NCBI RefSeq assembly: GCF_032854445.1
Contig: NC_088300.1
Coordinates: 6,016,001 to 6,080,000 of the forward strand
Origin: Liolophura sinensis
Taxonomy: Eukaryota; Mollusca; Polyplacophora; Chitonida; Chitonidae
Direction: 5' to 3'
Length of the DNA: 64,000 nucleotides
The notes under the pieces are model-generated. The model searched no databases, was not told the origin of the DNA, and saw only the letters and a program-made list of their open reading frames with translations. Positions 1-11,529 of this stretch are shown here, piece by piece. The first letter of the stretch is position 1; the number at the start of each line of letters is the position of its first letter. Both the position numbers and the translations under genes were made by a program.

Positions 1-279
1 CGCCATGACGATTACATTATAACGCCATGGTTAGAACCCATGGACAGCCCATGACGGACTTGATTTTGGTTTCAGTCACGGAGCATGGAAGACGATTAAT
101 AAAACAGAATTTGTCCCTAAACTGTCTTTCTTTCCTCTTTCAAAGCATATTTTTACAACGTGATTTTAACTTTTCCGTTATGTGGCTCGGCAACGCGACA
201 GATATATGAAACCCGCTCTCTACGTAGATAGTTCTAAACAATATCACTTGTTTTCTACGATTTGAAAATTTTCTTCAGC

Positions 280-1130
280 TTCCAAGTTAGTCAGTTTACC
301 TAGACCTGATTCTAGATCTTAATACAAACAGGAATATTTGACTTTAGTGTTTGCCAGAGCTTGGTTATACACGAAAAGTGTGCTTTACAATCAGAAATGC
401 CATCACCGAAGTATGTGACGAAATGGAACCGTCAATAACCCCATCAGTAGAGGAGCATGACAGTGTCAAGCGGCACTTGGATGATAGCCATTATTGTGAG
501 CTACATAACTGTTTTTTTTTTTTTGACGAACGTATTTTGATGCTACGTGAAACATCCTCTAGATACAGGATTAATGCTATTTTTAGATTTAGAGAGACGG
601 TATAGTTGTGTTTTATGAATTCTTATGATGGGCGCAGAAATCTTTAACCGAATTAGACGTACAGTTGTGTTTTTCATGTTTTATTCTACCAAGCTGCTGT
701 TATATTTTTACACACCAAAAACAGTGGTGACATTAATTTTAAAAAATGATTGGAAGAATTCATGCCATAGGCAGATGTTTGGTGATCCTTGTGTGAGTTG
801 ATGGAAACTGCGTTGTAATCTTGTTGGTTGTGTGATAGTAAGAGTTAGCAGAGTTGCAGTCCCACGACTTTGGTGTATTTGTACGTCAATCTCATTGTGT
901 ATTTTGGTAAACCTTCACCTTAAGTCTCCCCAGCGCTTGGTCTCCTTGGCCACTTTTCTGTAATTTCCGTGTAATAATCCCCAGAAGACCTTTTCTCAGT
1001 TAAAATCACATCAAGGCAAACTGAGCTCGAATAAAAGAGCAATAAACGTCATTTCACGACAGCTTATAAACCAATGATATAACAGCAAGTGAGGCGGTGA
1101 TAACAGGTCAGGTCAGGTACACTGAAAACA
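280..1130 (+). pseudogene. Relic copy of the ADP-ribosyltransferase locus (flanks plus 3' end only)
   Basis: This stretch matches, piece by piece and in order, the neighbourhood of the intact ART gene at 4500-5315. Positions 280-415 resemble 3655-3795, upstream of that gene. Positions 452-510 are nearly identical to the last coding part of it (5242-5292, the SMTVSSGTWMIAI segment). Positions 575-860 resemble its 3' flank (5370-5720), and 930-1130 resemble 6140-6810. Almost the whole coding region, including the NAD-binding core, is missing between about 420 and 452. The copied C-terminal tail runs into a T-tract at 511-524, so no enzyme can be made. It is best explained as a duplicated ART locus that suffered a large internal deletion. 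The similarity was judged by eye; percentages would need an alignment. Confidence 0.75.
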
Positions 1131-1279
1131 CTCACATAGCACAGTGACATAAGTATGTCAAGCAACGATAAGTAATTCTTCCAGGAACTGAAGCTGGATA
1201 CACTGAAAACACTCACACAGCACAGTTACATAAGTATGTCAAGCAACGATGAGTAATTCTTCCAGGAACTGAAGCTGGA
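1118..1279. repeat. Two-copy tandem duplication, 81-bp unit
   Basis: Positions 1118-1198 are repeated at 1199-1279 with only about three mismatches. The unit begins TACACTGAAAACACTCAC and ends GAACTGAAGCTGGA. No coding role is seen. Confidence 0.9.
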
Positions 1280-2150
1280 TTTCGATTCTAAAAGGGCTCT
1301 TACTGAATATTTCTCTAAGAGTGGAGATTGCGACAGTAGATCTCCTGACGTGCAGACAACACTTGGTGTGTTGTTGTACAGACGACAGTGATACAACACG
1401 GATAAGGCAAGAGGAGACACAGTGCAGGGACTGTTTGATTTTCATCGCAAAAGCAGTTAAGGATTTGGAGATGTCTGAATACACTTGTGGTAAATACAGC
1501 TGCGAATCGTCACACTCATCATCCATGTAATCATGTCGTAATATTGTAAAAAATCACGAAATTTTAGAGAGCCCGGGAACATAAATATGGGACCTGATAA
1601 CAAATTTATGCTTTCGGCACGTGAAGACTATGCACAAAATGTTCAAATCCAGTCCTTCAGTCCTTGTAACTTATAGAGGAGATAAACGCTGCAGAAAGTA
1701 CTGTTGCGCAACTGCAAAATATTCAGGCGTCAGCTTGATGTGGAGTGTTTAAAGTAAAAACATCTCACTGAACACCTATATATAGATGCTCAAATACAAA
1801 TACAAAGACGTTTCCAGTTGGGATTTCTCTACTATCTGTACTACTATTCCTTAAAGTGATTGAGTTCATAGAATTCGATCATTAATTATTTAATAAAACC
1901 GGTCGCCACCATATTAATTCTGAAGGCAACAAACCGTTCATCATTTCTGCTATATACACGGGTTACTATTCATGTGATGCCTAATTTCTCATAAATAACA
2001 TCTATGTGCATGCCGCTCTGGATATAAGCATTCTTATTCACCTCCCCACCGCACTCTCCCCTTTTTGGTTGACCTCTACTTGTTCTCCTACGCAGCTACA
2101 TGGAGAAATTATTACAGAGTAATCTCCTTCTTTCTCATACACTAAAACTG
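1280..2150. other. No gene recognised
   Basis: This is AT-rich sequence with short open frames on both strands that resemble no family I know. I see no splice-framed exon, repeat or RNA gene. Confidence 0.5.
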
Positions 2151-2151
2151 T

Positions 2152-2283
2152 ATATTTATTTATTTGATTGGTGTTTTACGCCGTGCTCAAGAATATTTCA
2201 CTTATACGATGGCGGCCAGCATTATGGTGAGGGCAGAGCCCGGAAGAAACCCACGACCATCCGCAGGCTACTGACAGACTTAT
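2152..2283 (-). mobile_element. 5'-truncated tRNA-derived SINE
   Basis: On the minus strand this is the 3' half of the SINE seen complete at 46444-46708. It carries the conserved block around TACGCCGTGCTCAAGAATATTTCACTTATACGATGG (read on the plus strand, given here only as a landmark split by position 2177-2212) and ends in an AAATA-type tail, seen on the plus strand as TATTTATTTATTTG. The tRNA-like head is absent. Confidence 0.8.
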
Positions 2284-2289
2284 TGACAG

Positions 2290-3650
2290 ATACATATTTG
2301 ATTAACGACATCATAGCATGAAACACGATTTGGATACTGATGTAATTCATTCGCTGAGAACATTCCATACGTCTTTCCATCATCCTTGAAACTGCTGACT
2401 GCCATTCTTTCCATGAACCTGCCTAATTTATTACGTCATACTTTGTTAGTTCTTTGGTGGTTGATGTTAAACAGTATTTGGGAAATTCTTCTTGCCATTA
2501 TTGACCCGAGGAATCAATTTCGATGGCCGTACAGATGCCTAAAACCTGTAAAGAACGCCTCCAAATTGAGAACTCTACAGTAGAAAATACACATATATAC
2601 ACAACCTTTGCTGTATTTAGCCGGTATGTTCCTACTTCATAAGCAATTACATAAACAGTTAAAATATTCGACATATCTGTGATATATCTGGAACCGTGCT
2701 TTCACGGTTTTACTTTCTATGCTGCAGTCTTTCATACTGAATTCTTATATAAACTAGATTCTGATCACGGCCTAAGAGTTCCAGGGCCTGGTCGCTTTGC
2801 TATTTATTGCTGTTTAGTTTTGATGTTTCTTCAATATTGAAACATACCGGTAAATTAAACTGTTGTCATCATTTTGAACAAAGTTCGGGTATTTTCCACT
2901 ACCCGAACCACGGACCAGTCAACACAGCTCTAAAATTTGCATTGTGCATCACCATATTAAATTAAATAGCAAATATACAGAGAGCAAACAAACGGTGTCT
3001 CTGTAGACTTTCCACAAGCGCCCAGCTTAGCAGATATATTCATATATAACATGCATGAAAACACATTCTACCAAAATCCCAAACTGGCTATTTGAATCAG
3101 TTTAAAACTATGTGGATGACACCTTCGTAATACTCCAAAAACAGGCTGACATCAAACCATTTTCAATATACCTGAACATATCCTGCAGTACAGTGGATGT
3201 ACATGTGCAGGCCAAGCTGCTCACCCGTGCTAAACCATGCGCTCTATAGCGACCTTAGTAAAATGAACGGGGCACAGATTTGTCTAGTTCGAAGTGCTCG
3301 CCCACTTGACAACGACTCTCCACTTTTGTTGTGGCAGCTTTTTCGCAGAGGTCTTGGAGGATTGACCAATTACGTTCGTCGGTGGGATCTGTCAGCCCCT
3401 CGTCTTAGAATCCATCTGACGAAATTTCTTTCTTTGTGCTGTAACGTTTACACTACAAAGCTATGGTTGGCAGCCACTATCCAGTGTGTTAGACTTGGGG
3501 CCCCGCATTTATACATCACACCTGCACAGAGCTGGTGTAAAAATCAAACCAAGCGCTCCAAAAGGCGCCTCCTACGAGAACGTCATTTCTCTCTAATTAG
3601 TCCATCAACTGAGAGAAATTAATTTTTTTCATGTTTGAAAGTCCTTTTGT
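2290..3650. other. No gene recognised
   Basis: No convincing exon is present. A perfect 8-bp hairpin, TTCGGGTA / TACCCGAA, lies at 2884-2907. An open frame at 3197-3622 (141 codons, plus) has no recognisable domain, signal peptide or splice context and is not called. Confidence 0.45.
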
Positions 3651-4499
3651 TTAGTTTGCAAATGAGTCAATTTACTCAAACGTCATTCTGGATCTAAAAG
3701 GCAATAGGCACATTTGACTGTGGCGTGTGTGTGTGAGCTTGTTTAAGGATGAAAAGTGGGCTTTACAAGAAATGTTATCACCGAAGTAGGTGACGGTCTA
3801 TGTTTCCAGTAGCGGCATAGTCAGAAGTTACATAGTGGCTGGACATGCATGTACAGGCGTCAAATTCATCGTCATGTAGAACCTGAAGTGTGGCAGGTGC
3901 TATCATTGTCAGGTATGGGACCGTTGTCGACCACACGGTTTACGTTTATGCGGCAGTGTGTAACAAAAATCCATCTCCAAACTTGAATCTTGTGATAAAA
4001 ATTCCCACGGTATAAACCCATTCAGTCCTGCTTTTCTTCGTAGGTTGGCCAGGGCAGTATATCTGTGACGCTTCCGGTAATTATATGTTTAAACAGATTC
4101 CAGTCTTTGTAATTAGGTGAAGTATTTCAATTTGAACGTAATCTGTCAAACTTCAAAACTCGCGATAGTCATTTTCACACATTTTACATAACTACAGAGC
4201 GCTTCGCGTGCATGTCTAACTGACCTCAAGGGAATTAATTTTGTGAGGTGTTACTGAGATACCTGTTTAATGCATTAATTAGATAAAGGTACCATATCTA
4301 GCTCACAATTTTCGCCAGCTCTTTTGGGCACAGGGCAAACACAGGTAGCATACAGTTCCCTCAGCTCAACTCCAGATATTCCATTAATCATAAAAATCAG
4401 TCCCAAGTGATGTTATCGTGGTCTGCAAATTTTTTTCCATTTATTTTCTTATTCACTGATGTATTTACAGGTTTGGGGATTTGTTCAACACTCGCCACC

Positions 4500-5315
4500 A
4501 TGAAGATGATCCTGACGATTACTCTGATGATGACTACGCTCACTTGGGTGCAGGGAGGACCTGCAAAGATCGAGTCGCCCTTGAACACAGAGCATGATGT
4601 GAAGGAGCATTCACGTTTCCGAAGAGAAGAGTCCAAGTTTATGAAAACCATCAAAAAGCTAGCTGGTCGTAATGATTATGAAAAAATTTTAGACGGGGCA
4701 AACACCGCAGAACAAGAAGCTCTACAACAGCCTAACAAAGCCGGTTTAAATCCTGACCAGCAGAAAGCCGTTTTCTTCTACACTTTAGAAAATGACTTTG
4801 TATATGCACTGAACACTAAACTAAAAGAAAAGCAGGGAGCAGGAGAATTTAGTGATTATGTCAATCTGCTTATGTCCGCTCTGCAGAAAATTGGCAAGTG
4901 TCAACCGAATGGAGGCACGGCGTGGCGCGTAGTGAAAGGATCGCTTAATCACATCCTGGGTGAGGATATTATCTGGCCAGCCTTTAGCAGCACGTCTGCC
5001 GATAAGGATTCAGTTCCAGACAGAGGAAGCATCACAACACTGTACAAAATTGAAGACGCCAGTGGGTACTGCATTGAGAGCTATTCAGATTATCCTGGCG
5101 AAAAGGAGTTCCTTATGCCACCGAATACTAAGCTAGAGGTCATGGATGGTCCTACCATACTGATTGATACACGTTACGAAAATCAGCGGCAGTATACTCT
5201 TCGACTGATCCGCCTTGGGACAAACGCAGCTGTGTCCATCAGCATGACAGTGTCAAGCGGCACTTGGATGATAGCCATCATTGTGAGCTATATATCTGAC
5301 GAACTGGTATTTTGA
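4500..5315 (+). CDS. Secreted mono-ADP-ribosyltransferase (R-S-E class, arginine-type), single coding exon
   Basis: The protein is 271 residues and would transfer ADP-ribose from NAD+ to protein side chains outside the cell or on its surface. Visible landmarks are a signal peptide (1-19, hydrophobic, ending WVQG), a dibasic furin-type site RFRR (39-42) closing a short propeptide, the NAD-binding arginine R143 in AWRVVKGS, the FSSTS motif (162-166), and the ExE catalytic loop EKE (201-203) followed by FLMPP. ExE is the signature of arginine-specific ARTs. The C-terminus has small residues SSG (252-254) and then a hydrophobic run (256-266), which could be a GPI-anchor signal; that is inference. 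I chose the ATG at 4500 because it has a near-ideal Kozak context (CGCCACCATGA) and opens directly into the signal peptide; the frame is open upstream to 4407. A pyrimidine-rich acceptor (TTTACAG, about 4470) suggests a 5'UTR intron. AATAAA occurs at 5509. The family resembles ecto-ARTs and some bacterial toxins; the substrate is unknown. Confidence 0.85.
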   Translation: MKMILTITLMMTTLTWVQGGPAKIESPLNTEHDVKEHSRFRREESKFMKTIKKLAGRNDYEKILDGANTAEQEALQQPNKAGLNPDQQKAVFFYTLENDFVYALNTKLKEKQGAGEFSDYVNLLMSALQKIGKCQPNGGTAWRVVKGSLNHILGEDIIWPAFSSTSADKDSVPDRGSITTLYKIEDASGYCIESYSDYPGEKEFLMPPNTKLEVMDGPTILIDTRYENQRQYTLRLIRLGTNAAVSISMTVSSGTWMIAIIVSYISDELVF

Positions 5316-5519
5316 TGTGATGTGAAAAGTTCTGTAAATGAAGAATTTAAATCATTTTTTGTGATCTTTTAGATTTAGAGACGTCTTGTGTATAGTCGTG
5401 TTCTATGAAACATTGCCATAGTAAAGTTTCAATCACTTTGGTTCAAATGTATTAAGTTCAACTATTTCACACGGTTATAATGAGCAAAAAATGTTTAACC
5501 GAATTAGTAATAAATGTCT

Positions 5520-7000
5520 GTTTTTCATGCTTTCTGTTGACTATCTGTTGTTTTTATGTTTTTGTACACCAAAAATAGTTGTGAAATCAACGTTTTCAAA
5601 AATTATTGTAAGAATACTACCATTGACAGGTCTTTGTTATATTTGTGCATGTTGATAGAAACTGCGTTGTAATCTTGTTAGTTATGTGATTAAATTTGTG
5701 AAGAGTTGCAATCCCACGGCTCCATTCCCAGTTAGACGATTTTAGCCGAATAGTTACGAATTGACATTGTGTTTGCATTCGTGGTCTTTTGTATTGGTTC
5801 CTGAGCGTTCCTTATGAATTCGTGTTCTATATTTTTATGTCGGTGACAATTTCAAAAGGCTAAACATTTTCGTAACTAGACACAAGCTCGTAATGATTCG
5901 TGTGTATTCGTAAAAGCTTCTCATGTATTCGCATTAAACATGACGTCATTGATCGTAACAATTTCGTAACTTGTGACTGTCGCATGCTATCTTGAAATTC
6001 ACGCCAATTTACTTCGGCAAAACATTCGGGAACGCGGCCTTATCGTACTAAGACCTTTTAATGTATCACAGCGCCAATGTTGTGTGTTTTGACAAACCTG
6101 CAGCTATGAGTTGCTAACATGAGTCATTCCAGCCGTTGAATTCCTTGGCCAGCTTTCTGTAATTTCCATGTAATAGCACACACAAGACCTTTTCTCAGTG
6201 GAAATGACAACAGGATGTACTCAAGGCAAACTGAGCCCCAAGAAAACAGTAATAAAGATACATGGTAAATAATTGTAATATCATGACAGTTTATAAATGT
6301 AATATTACAGTAGAAGAAAACTTAAAAACATGACACTATAGTCTACAAGGAGCACATTTTTTCTATCTGGTGGTGCCTGCTGCATAATTTTACCATTTTT
6401 CCTCGCCATACACGTAAAGCCTGAAAACGGCAAAGCTGGCATAAATTGCTGAGTCCATCGTGTCCTCCATCTTTAACACCCTGTAATTTATGCTGGGGGG
6501 GTGTTGCCTCTCAGAAATTGAGAGTCGTTAAAACTGCCGGCTTGTTCGCGTAAACTCTGAACCTACGACCAACATTCCGCTTTCCCGATCGTCAAGACTT
6601 CAGGGCTAGTTCTCAGGCAAAATGGAGTCGCCCACAGCGGATTTTGGCGCTGACTTTATTTATCAACTTGAGGTACATATTAGAATTTTTATAGCATGCA
6701 CCTGCGAGGAAAAGCATACTCTTTTGAATGGTATTTGATTCATATTTAAATTTTCTTCTCCTTTAAATAACTGCATGTGTAGTGGTGATAGTAGGTCAGG
6801 TAAACACTCTAGCACATAGGTATAAAACCCCCATAGTATTCAGCATGCTATATCAGGACATTTTCATTGTACTGTCCAAATCACAGTTCATGTTCGTCAT
6901 ATGAAAACCGGTATGATATAGCTTTTTGAATACCGGTACTCGGTGCAGTCCACAAATCACTACCTCAGATAGGATTGGCCATAGCAGAATATCAAAACTT
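5520..7000. other. ART 3' flank, no further gene
   Basis: Positions 5370-5720 and 6140-6810 are the intact counterparts of the relic at 280-1130. No other exon or RNA gene was seen. Confidence 0.5.
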
Positions 7001-7001
7001 G

Positions 7002-7140
7002 ACCTGCAATCTTGTCCTGACACGGGTGCAGTTGTCCCCTCCCCAAAGACAACTGAAATTCCAATGTATAATACTTACAGGCCCTTGAAATGACTGGCGG
7101 TCTCGTGTTGATGAAGACAATACTTCTGACCTGGGAGGGG
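7002..7140 (-). pseudogene. GH10 exon fragments (exon 10 scrap and exon 7 scrap)
   Basis: Positions 7002-7052 resemble part of exon 10, and 7072-7140 resemble the 3' end of exon 7, of the GH10 gene at 34580-43364. They have the same orientation and relative order, with exons 8 and 9 missing between them. The exon 7 scrap keeps the splice donor GTAAGT (seen as ACTTAC at 7073-7078). In the exon 10 scrap the stretch VSGQD is readable. No full exon survives and no reading frame joins them, so this is a dead duplicate or a displaced fragment. Similarity was judged by eye. Confidence 0.7.
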
Positions 7141-7542
7141 GTGTATTTCGTTACTCGGTTTGTCAGTTCACTACTGGCTGGAATATGGTGCTAGCTTGTT
7201 ATAGTATCCAATAATAATATAATATCCAATATATTCGGATGTAAGCTGAAAGGTTTACACCAGGCATTTTGAAAACATTTTGGCCAACCAGCTGTGCCAG
7301 ACCAACGTTAAAGTAAAAGAAAGCAAAAATATGAAGTAAGGTTTATCAGTAAGGCAACTGAAAACTATGCATATAATCATTTCATTTATTTTATTGTTTT
7401 TGTGGTGGGGGGGGGGGGGAGGGGGACTTTTCGAAGATTGTTGAAAGGCATTTAAATGTCTGAATTCTGTTGTGGGCTTTAAGAGCCATACTGACAGTCT
7501 TTACGAACTCTGACGTCACATTACCTTTTTTCCTGATCTTCA

Positions 7543-9172
7543 CTCTCAGGCAGCATCCAGTGTTTTATAAATCACTCACTCACAGTCTTAACATAGTTTA
7601 CCGTTACTCTCTCACAGGATGCATCCAGTATTTTATAAATCACTCACTGACAATCTTAACATAGTTTACCGTTACTCTCTCACAGGCTGCATCCAGTATT
7701 TTATAAATCACTCACTGACAATCTTAACATAGTTTACCGTTACTCTCTCACAGGCGGCATCCAGTATTTTATAAATCACTCACTGACAATGTTAACATAG
7801 TTTACCGTTACTCTCTCACAGGCTGCATCCAGTATTTTATAAATCACTCACTCACAATCTTAACATAGTTTACCGTTACTCTCTCACAGGCGGCATCCAG
7901 TATTTTATAAATCACTCACTGACAATCTTAACATAGTTTACCGTTACTCTCTCACAGGCGGCATCCAGTATTTTATAAATCACTCACTGACAATCTTAAC
8001 ATAGTTTACCGTTACTCTCTCACAGGCGGCATCCAGTATTTTATAAATCACTCACTGACAATCTTAACATAGTTTACCGTTACTCTCTCACAGGCTGCAT
8101 CCAGTATTTTATAAATCACTCACTCACAATCTTAACATAGTTTACCGTTACTCTCTCACAAACTGCATCCAGTATTTTATAAATCACTCACTGACAATCT
8201 TAACATAGTTTACCGTTACTCTCTCACAGGCTGCATCCAATATTTTATAAATCACTCACTGACAATCTTAACATAGTTTACCGTTACTCTCTCACAGGCG
8301 GCATCCGGTATTTTATAAATCACTCACTCACAATGTTAACATAGTTTACCGTTACTCTCTCACAGGCGGCATCCAGTATTTTATAAATCACTCACTGACA
8401 ATCTTAACATAGTTTACCGTTACTCTATTGTATCAAACACTCACAATGTTAACATAGTTTACCGTTACTCTCTCACAGGCTGCATCCAGTATTTTATAAA
8501 TCACTCACTGACAATCTTAACATAGTTTACCGTTACTCTCTCACAGGCGGCATCCAGTATTTTATAAATCACTCACTGACAATCTTAACATAGTTTACCG
8601 TTACTCTCTCACAGGCGGCATCCAGTATTTTATAAATCACTCACTCACAATGTTAACATAGTTTACCGTTACTTTCTCACAGGTAACACCCAGTATTCTA
8701 TCAAACACTCACAATGTTAACACAATTTACCATCAGTCTCTCACAGGCCGCATCCAGTATTATAAAAAATCACTTACTCACAATGCTAACACAATTTACC
8801 ATCACTCTCTCACAGGCCGCATCCAGTATTATAAAAAATCACTTACTCACATTGCTAACACAATTTACCATCACTCTCTCACAGGCGGCATCCAGTATTA
8901 TAAAAAATCACTTACTCACAATGCTAACACAATTTACCATCACTCTCTCACAGGCGGCATCCAGTATTATAAAAAAAGCACTCACTCACAATGTTAACAC
9001 AGTTTACCATCACTCTCTCACAAGCGGCATCCAGTATTATAAAAAAGCACTCACTCACAATGTTAACACAGTTTACCATCACTCTCTCACAGGCGGCATC
9101 CAGTATTATAAAAAAGCACCCACTCACAACGTTAACACAGTCTACCGTCACTCTCTCACAGGTAACATCCAG
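7543..9172. repeat. 68-bp satellite array, about 24 copies
   Basis: The head-to-tail unit is 68 bp, running from GGCGGCATCCAGTATTTTAT through ACATAGTTTACCGTTACTCT to CTCACA. Copies from 7543 to about 8690 are nearly uniform. From about 8700 to 9172 a variant type takes over (ATTATAAAAAA in place of ATTTTATAAATC, and ACACAATTTACCATC). A shortened unit occurs at about 8428. The long open frames here (8714-9181 plus, for example) are by-products of the repeat and not genes. A G-run lies just upstream at about 7408-7425. Confidence 0.95.
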
Positions 9173-9179
9173 TTATACT

Positions 9180-9900
9180 GACAGTGTTTACGAACTCTGA
9201 CGTCACTTCACCTTTTTTCCTGAAGGAACAAATATTTGAGGACGTTATTTCTGTAATCTTTCAATAAAGGTAGTTATTCCGACATTCAGTGTCGTGATTA
9301 GAATTGGAAAATCTTTCTGTGACGTCAGGGTTCCTAAACTCTTATAATACGTCATTACCTCGCCACAAAAAAAAATTTAAAAAAAACTAAAAATCTTTCT
9401 TTTCTTAGTTTGAAATGGTCCATTAGATGATACCTACTTTTAGAGGTCTTTTCCTTTATCATGTACGTGGTATGAAGGTGTTGAACTATATGGATTCCTT
9501 GACATAGCATTATTTGTCAGCATTAAGGACGTTGGACCATGCTAACGTCAGAATATGACAATCAGATAATGTCATACAGCATCGTCCCTCATGTTTTAAG
9601 GATAATATTAATACGTTCTAAAAAGTGTATGGAGACCACACACAATTACCACAGTCATGCGTTGTCTTTGCATTTGATCGTGCACCTTGTGGGGAAGCCA
9701 GAGAGAGGATAACGCGTACCTTCCTCATGCCATTCTAATATCCTAATGCTATTCCTGTTATAAGGCCGAAAGTTACTAACGGATAACAAAAGATATGCTA
9801 CAACAACATTATTTGTTTATTTCATCTGTCTTTTACGCCGTACTCAAGAATAGAACAGCATTAGGGTGAACTTACCCTTTATTCCTTACTGTTAATCTGA
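9180..9900. other. Non-coding stretch with a SINE tail scrap
   Basis: Positions 9178-9225 repeat the sequence that precedes the satellite (7491-7535). Positions 9812-9858 are a minus-strand scrap of the SINE 3' end (TTTTACGCCGTACTCAAGAA). Nothing else was recognised. Confidence 0.55.
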
Positions 9901-10254
9901 TATAATATTGTCAAAATCTATATACACTGAATTCCAAAAGAAACGCGAATGGGAGAAATAGTACAAACTGCAAATGAGTAAAAGCCGGTTGACTTTATTA
10001 AAACATATTTTTCTTACACAAGACAATAGCTCAGTTAAAAGCTCACATTGTGCTGAATCTTCCGAATGAATGGAAATGGGGGAACTCATTTAATTCGGAT
10101 CAACAGTCACGCTTTTTGGGAATTGTTTTTCTGATGGAATAAAAAATTAACGTCAGTAACGAGTGTGGCCCCATTAGCGTCAACAACAGCAGCAGATCTT
10201 CTACCCATACTGTTGAAGAGACTTCGGATGAACGTCCGAGGAATGTTATTTTAA

Positions 10255-11039
10255 GTATCAATGACGCTATCAATGTATCAATGTTGCAAGGTAACTCGAC
10301 AGGATTTAAATCCGGACTTAAAGCTGGCCAATCCATCGTTTGGATGCCGTTGGTCAGTAGAAATGTCTGTGTTAATCTTCCAGTATGTGCTCTTGCATTA
10401 TCTTGTTGTAGAACAAGGTTATGTCTTCAAGCAGAAAATGGAACGACTACAGGCCTCAACACTTTATCGGCGTAGCGCGCTGCGCCGTGACGCCTCTACC
10501 ACGTGCCTGTCCATTGTTTTGGAAGACCACAGACGGAAAGTGATGTCCCCTGCTGATTGCCCCCAAAGCATGACGGAAGGCCCTCTCCAACGGTAATTCT
10601 CCAATACACATGGATCACTGAACCTTTCACCTCTGCGTCGCCATACTCTCACTCGGTCGTCCACTGCGTCGATGCAAAATCGACTTTTATCCGAAAAGAC
10701 GACATTCTGCCATTGCCCAGTTCCGATAACCTGCGGCCCAGTTAAGGATTCAAACATGAACCAACATAAGGTGGAAAGAAAACCTGCGTCGTTGAGTCGG
10801 CAACGTACAGTATTGTTGCTGATGGCTGGGTTCGTTGTTCCAACTGTGTTTCGAACTGTAGTGGCTGCTTGTATGAACCTATTCCGATAATGGGAATTGA
10901 CAATGAAGTGGGTTTGACGGTTTGACGTCACACGAGGTCGTCCATTCCGAGGACATCCATTAACTGTGTTTGTCTGCTGGTAGTGGTCAAGCAGTCTGTA
11001 TATGGTGGACTGATGAGTACCATACTGCCGTATCGCCAC
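10255..11039 (-). pseudogene. Tc1-like (DD34E) transposase, decayed
   Basis: Read on the minus strand, this shows a helix-turn-helix region (IRQYGTHQSTIYRLL, then NGRPRV), the first catalytic aspartate in VVFSDKSRF, the WRRRGERF block typical of Tc1 transposases, the second aspartate in LQQDNARAHT (about 10380-10410), and the glutamate-bearing MDWPALSPDLNPVE (about 10305-10345). The frame is broken by stop codons and shifts between 10464 and 10410 and again after the DLNPVE block, so it is inactive. The sequence TGAATTCCAAAAGAAACGCG at 9928-9947 looks like a Tc1 terminal repeat. A degenerate inverted partner may lie near 11149-11170, but that end is not secure. Confidence 0.85.
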
Positions 11040-11529
11040 ATATTGTTTTTATCCATTCGCCTTGAAAATTCCTCACGACTTTCCAACATCACTGAAATCT
11101 GCTAATTACTGAAATTTCCACGATTCTGTCCTAATTCCATACTCTATATACTTTCGTAGTTTAGGAATTAATACTCTGAGCCATTCAGTTGGAGTACATT
11201 AAACAAAGACACTGAATCTGGTCAACCTGATATATATTTAAACAATTACTTACGTTGCGACACAAACCAAAGTGTCCTCAACAGAGAATGAGATTAAAGT
11301 ACAGAGTATGTATGGATGTGTTCTAACAATCAGTGAGTAAAAATCATAACAAGGACATAAGCCTATAAAACATGGTGTAGAGTTTCAGGTGGGAACCAGT
11401 TTAATGTTTCCGTCTATTGCTTAGATTTTTTTATGTTTTTGTTCCATGTGTATGAAAGCCTAAAGTACAGGGCAACATTCCTGCTTAGTCAGTGGCTTCT
11501 AGCTTTTACCCATATGTCTTCCTTCACAC

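Noticed and set aside
3197-3622. 141-codon plus-strand frame
   Set aside because: There is no recognisable domain, no signal, no conserved neighbour and no splice signals; compatible with chance.
5316-7000. A further ART exon downstream of the intact gene
   Set aside because: The coding frame ends cleanly at 5315 and the later sequence matches only non-coding flanks of the relic copy.
8714-9181. 155-codon plus-strand frame and overlapping frames in the satellite
   Set aside because: It is the 68-bp repeat translated; the peptide repeats with the unit and there is no start context or splice evidence.
10261-10890. Several plus-strand frames of 60-110 codons
   Set aside because: They are the antisense of the Tc1 transposase relic.
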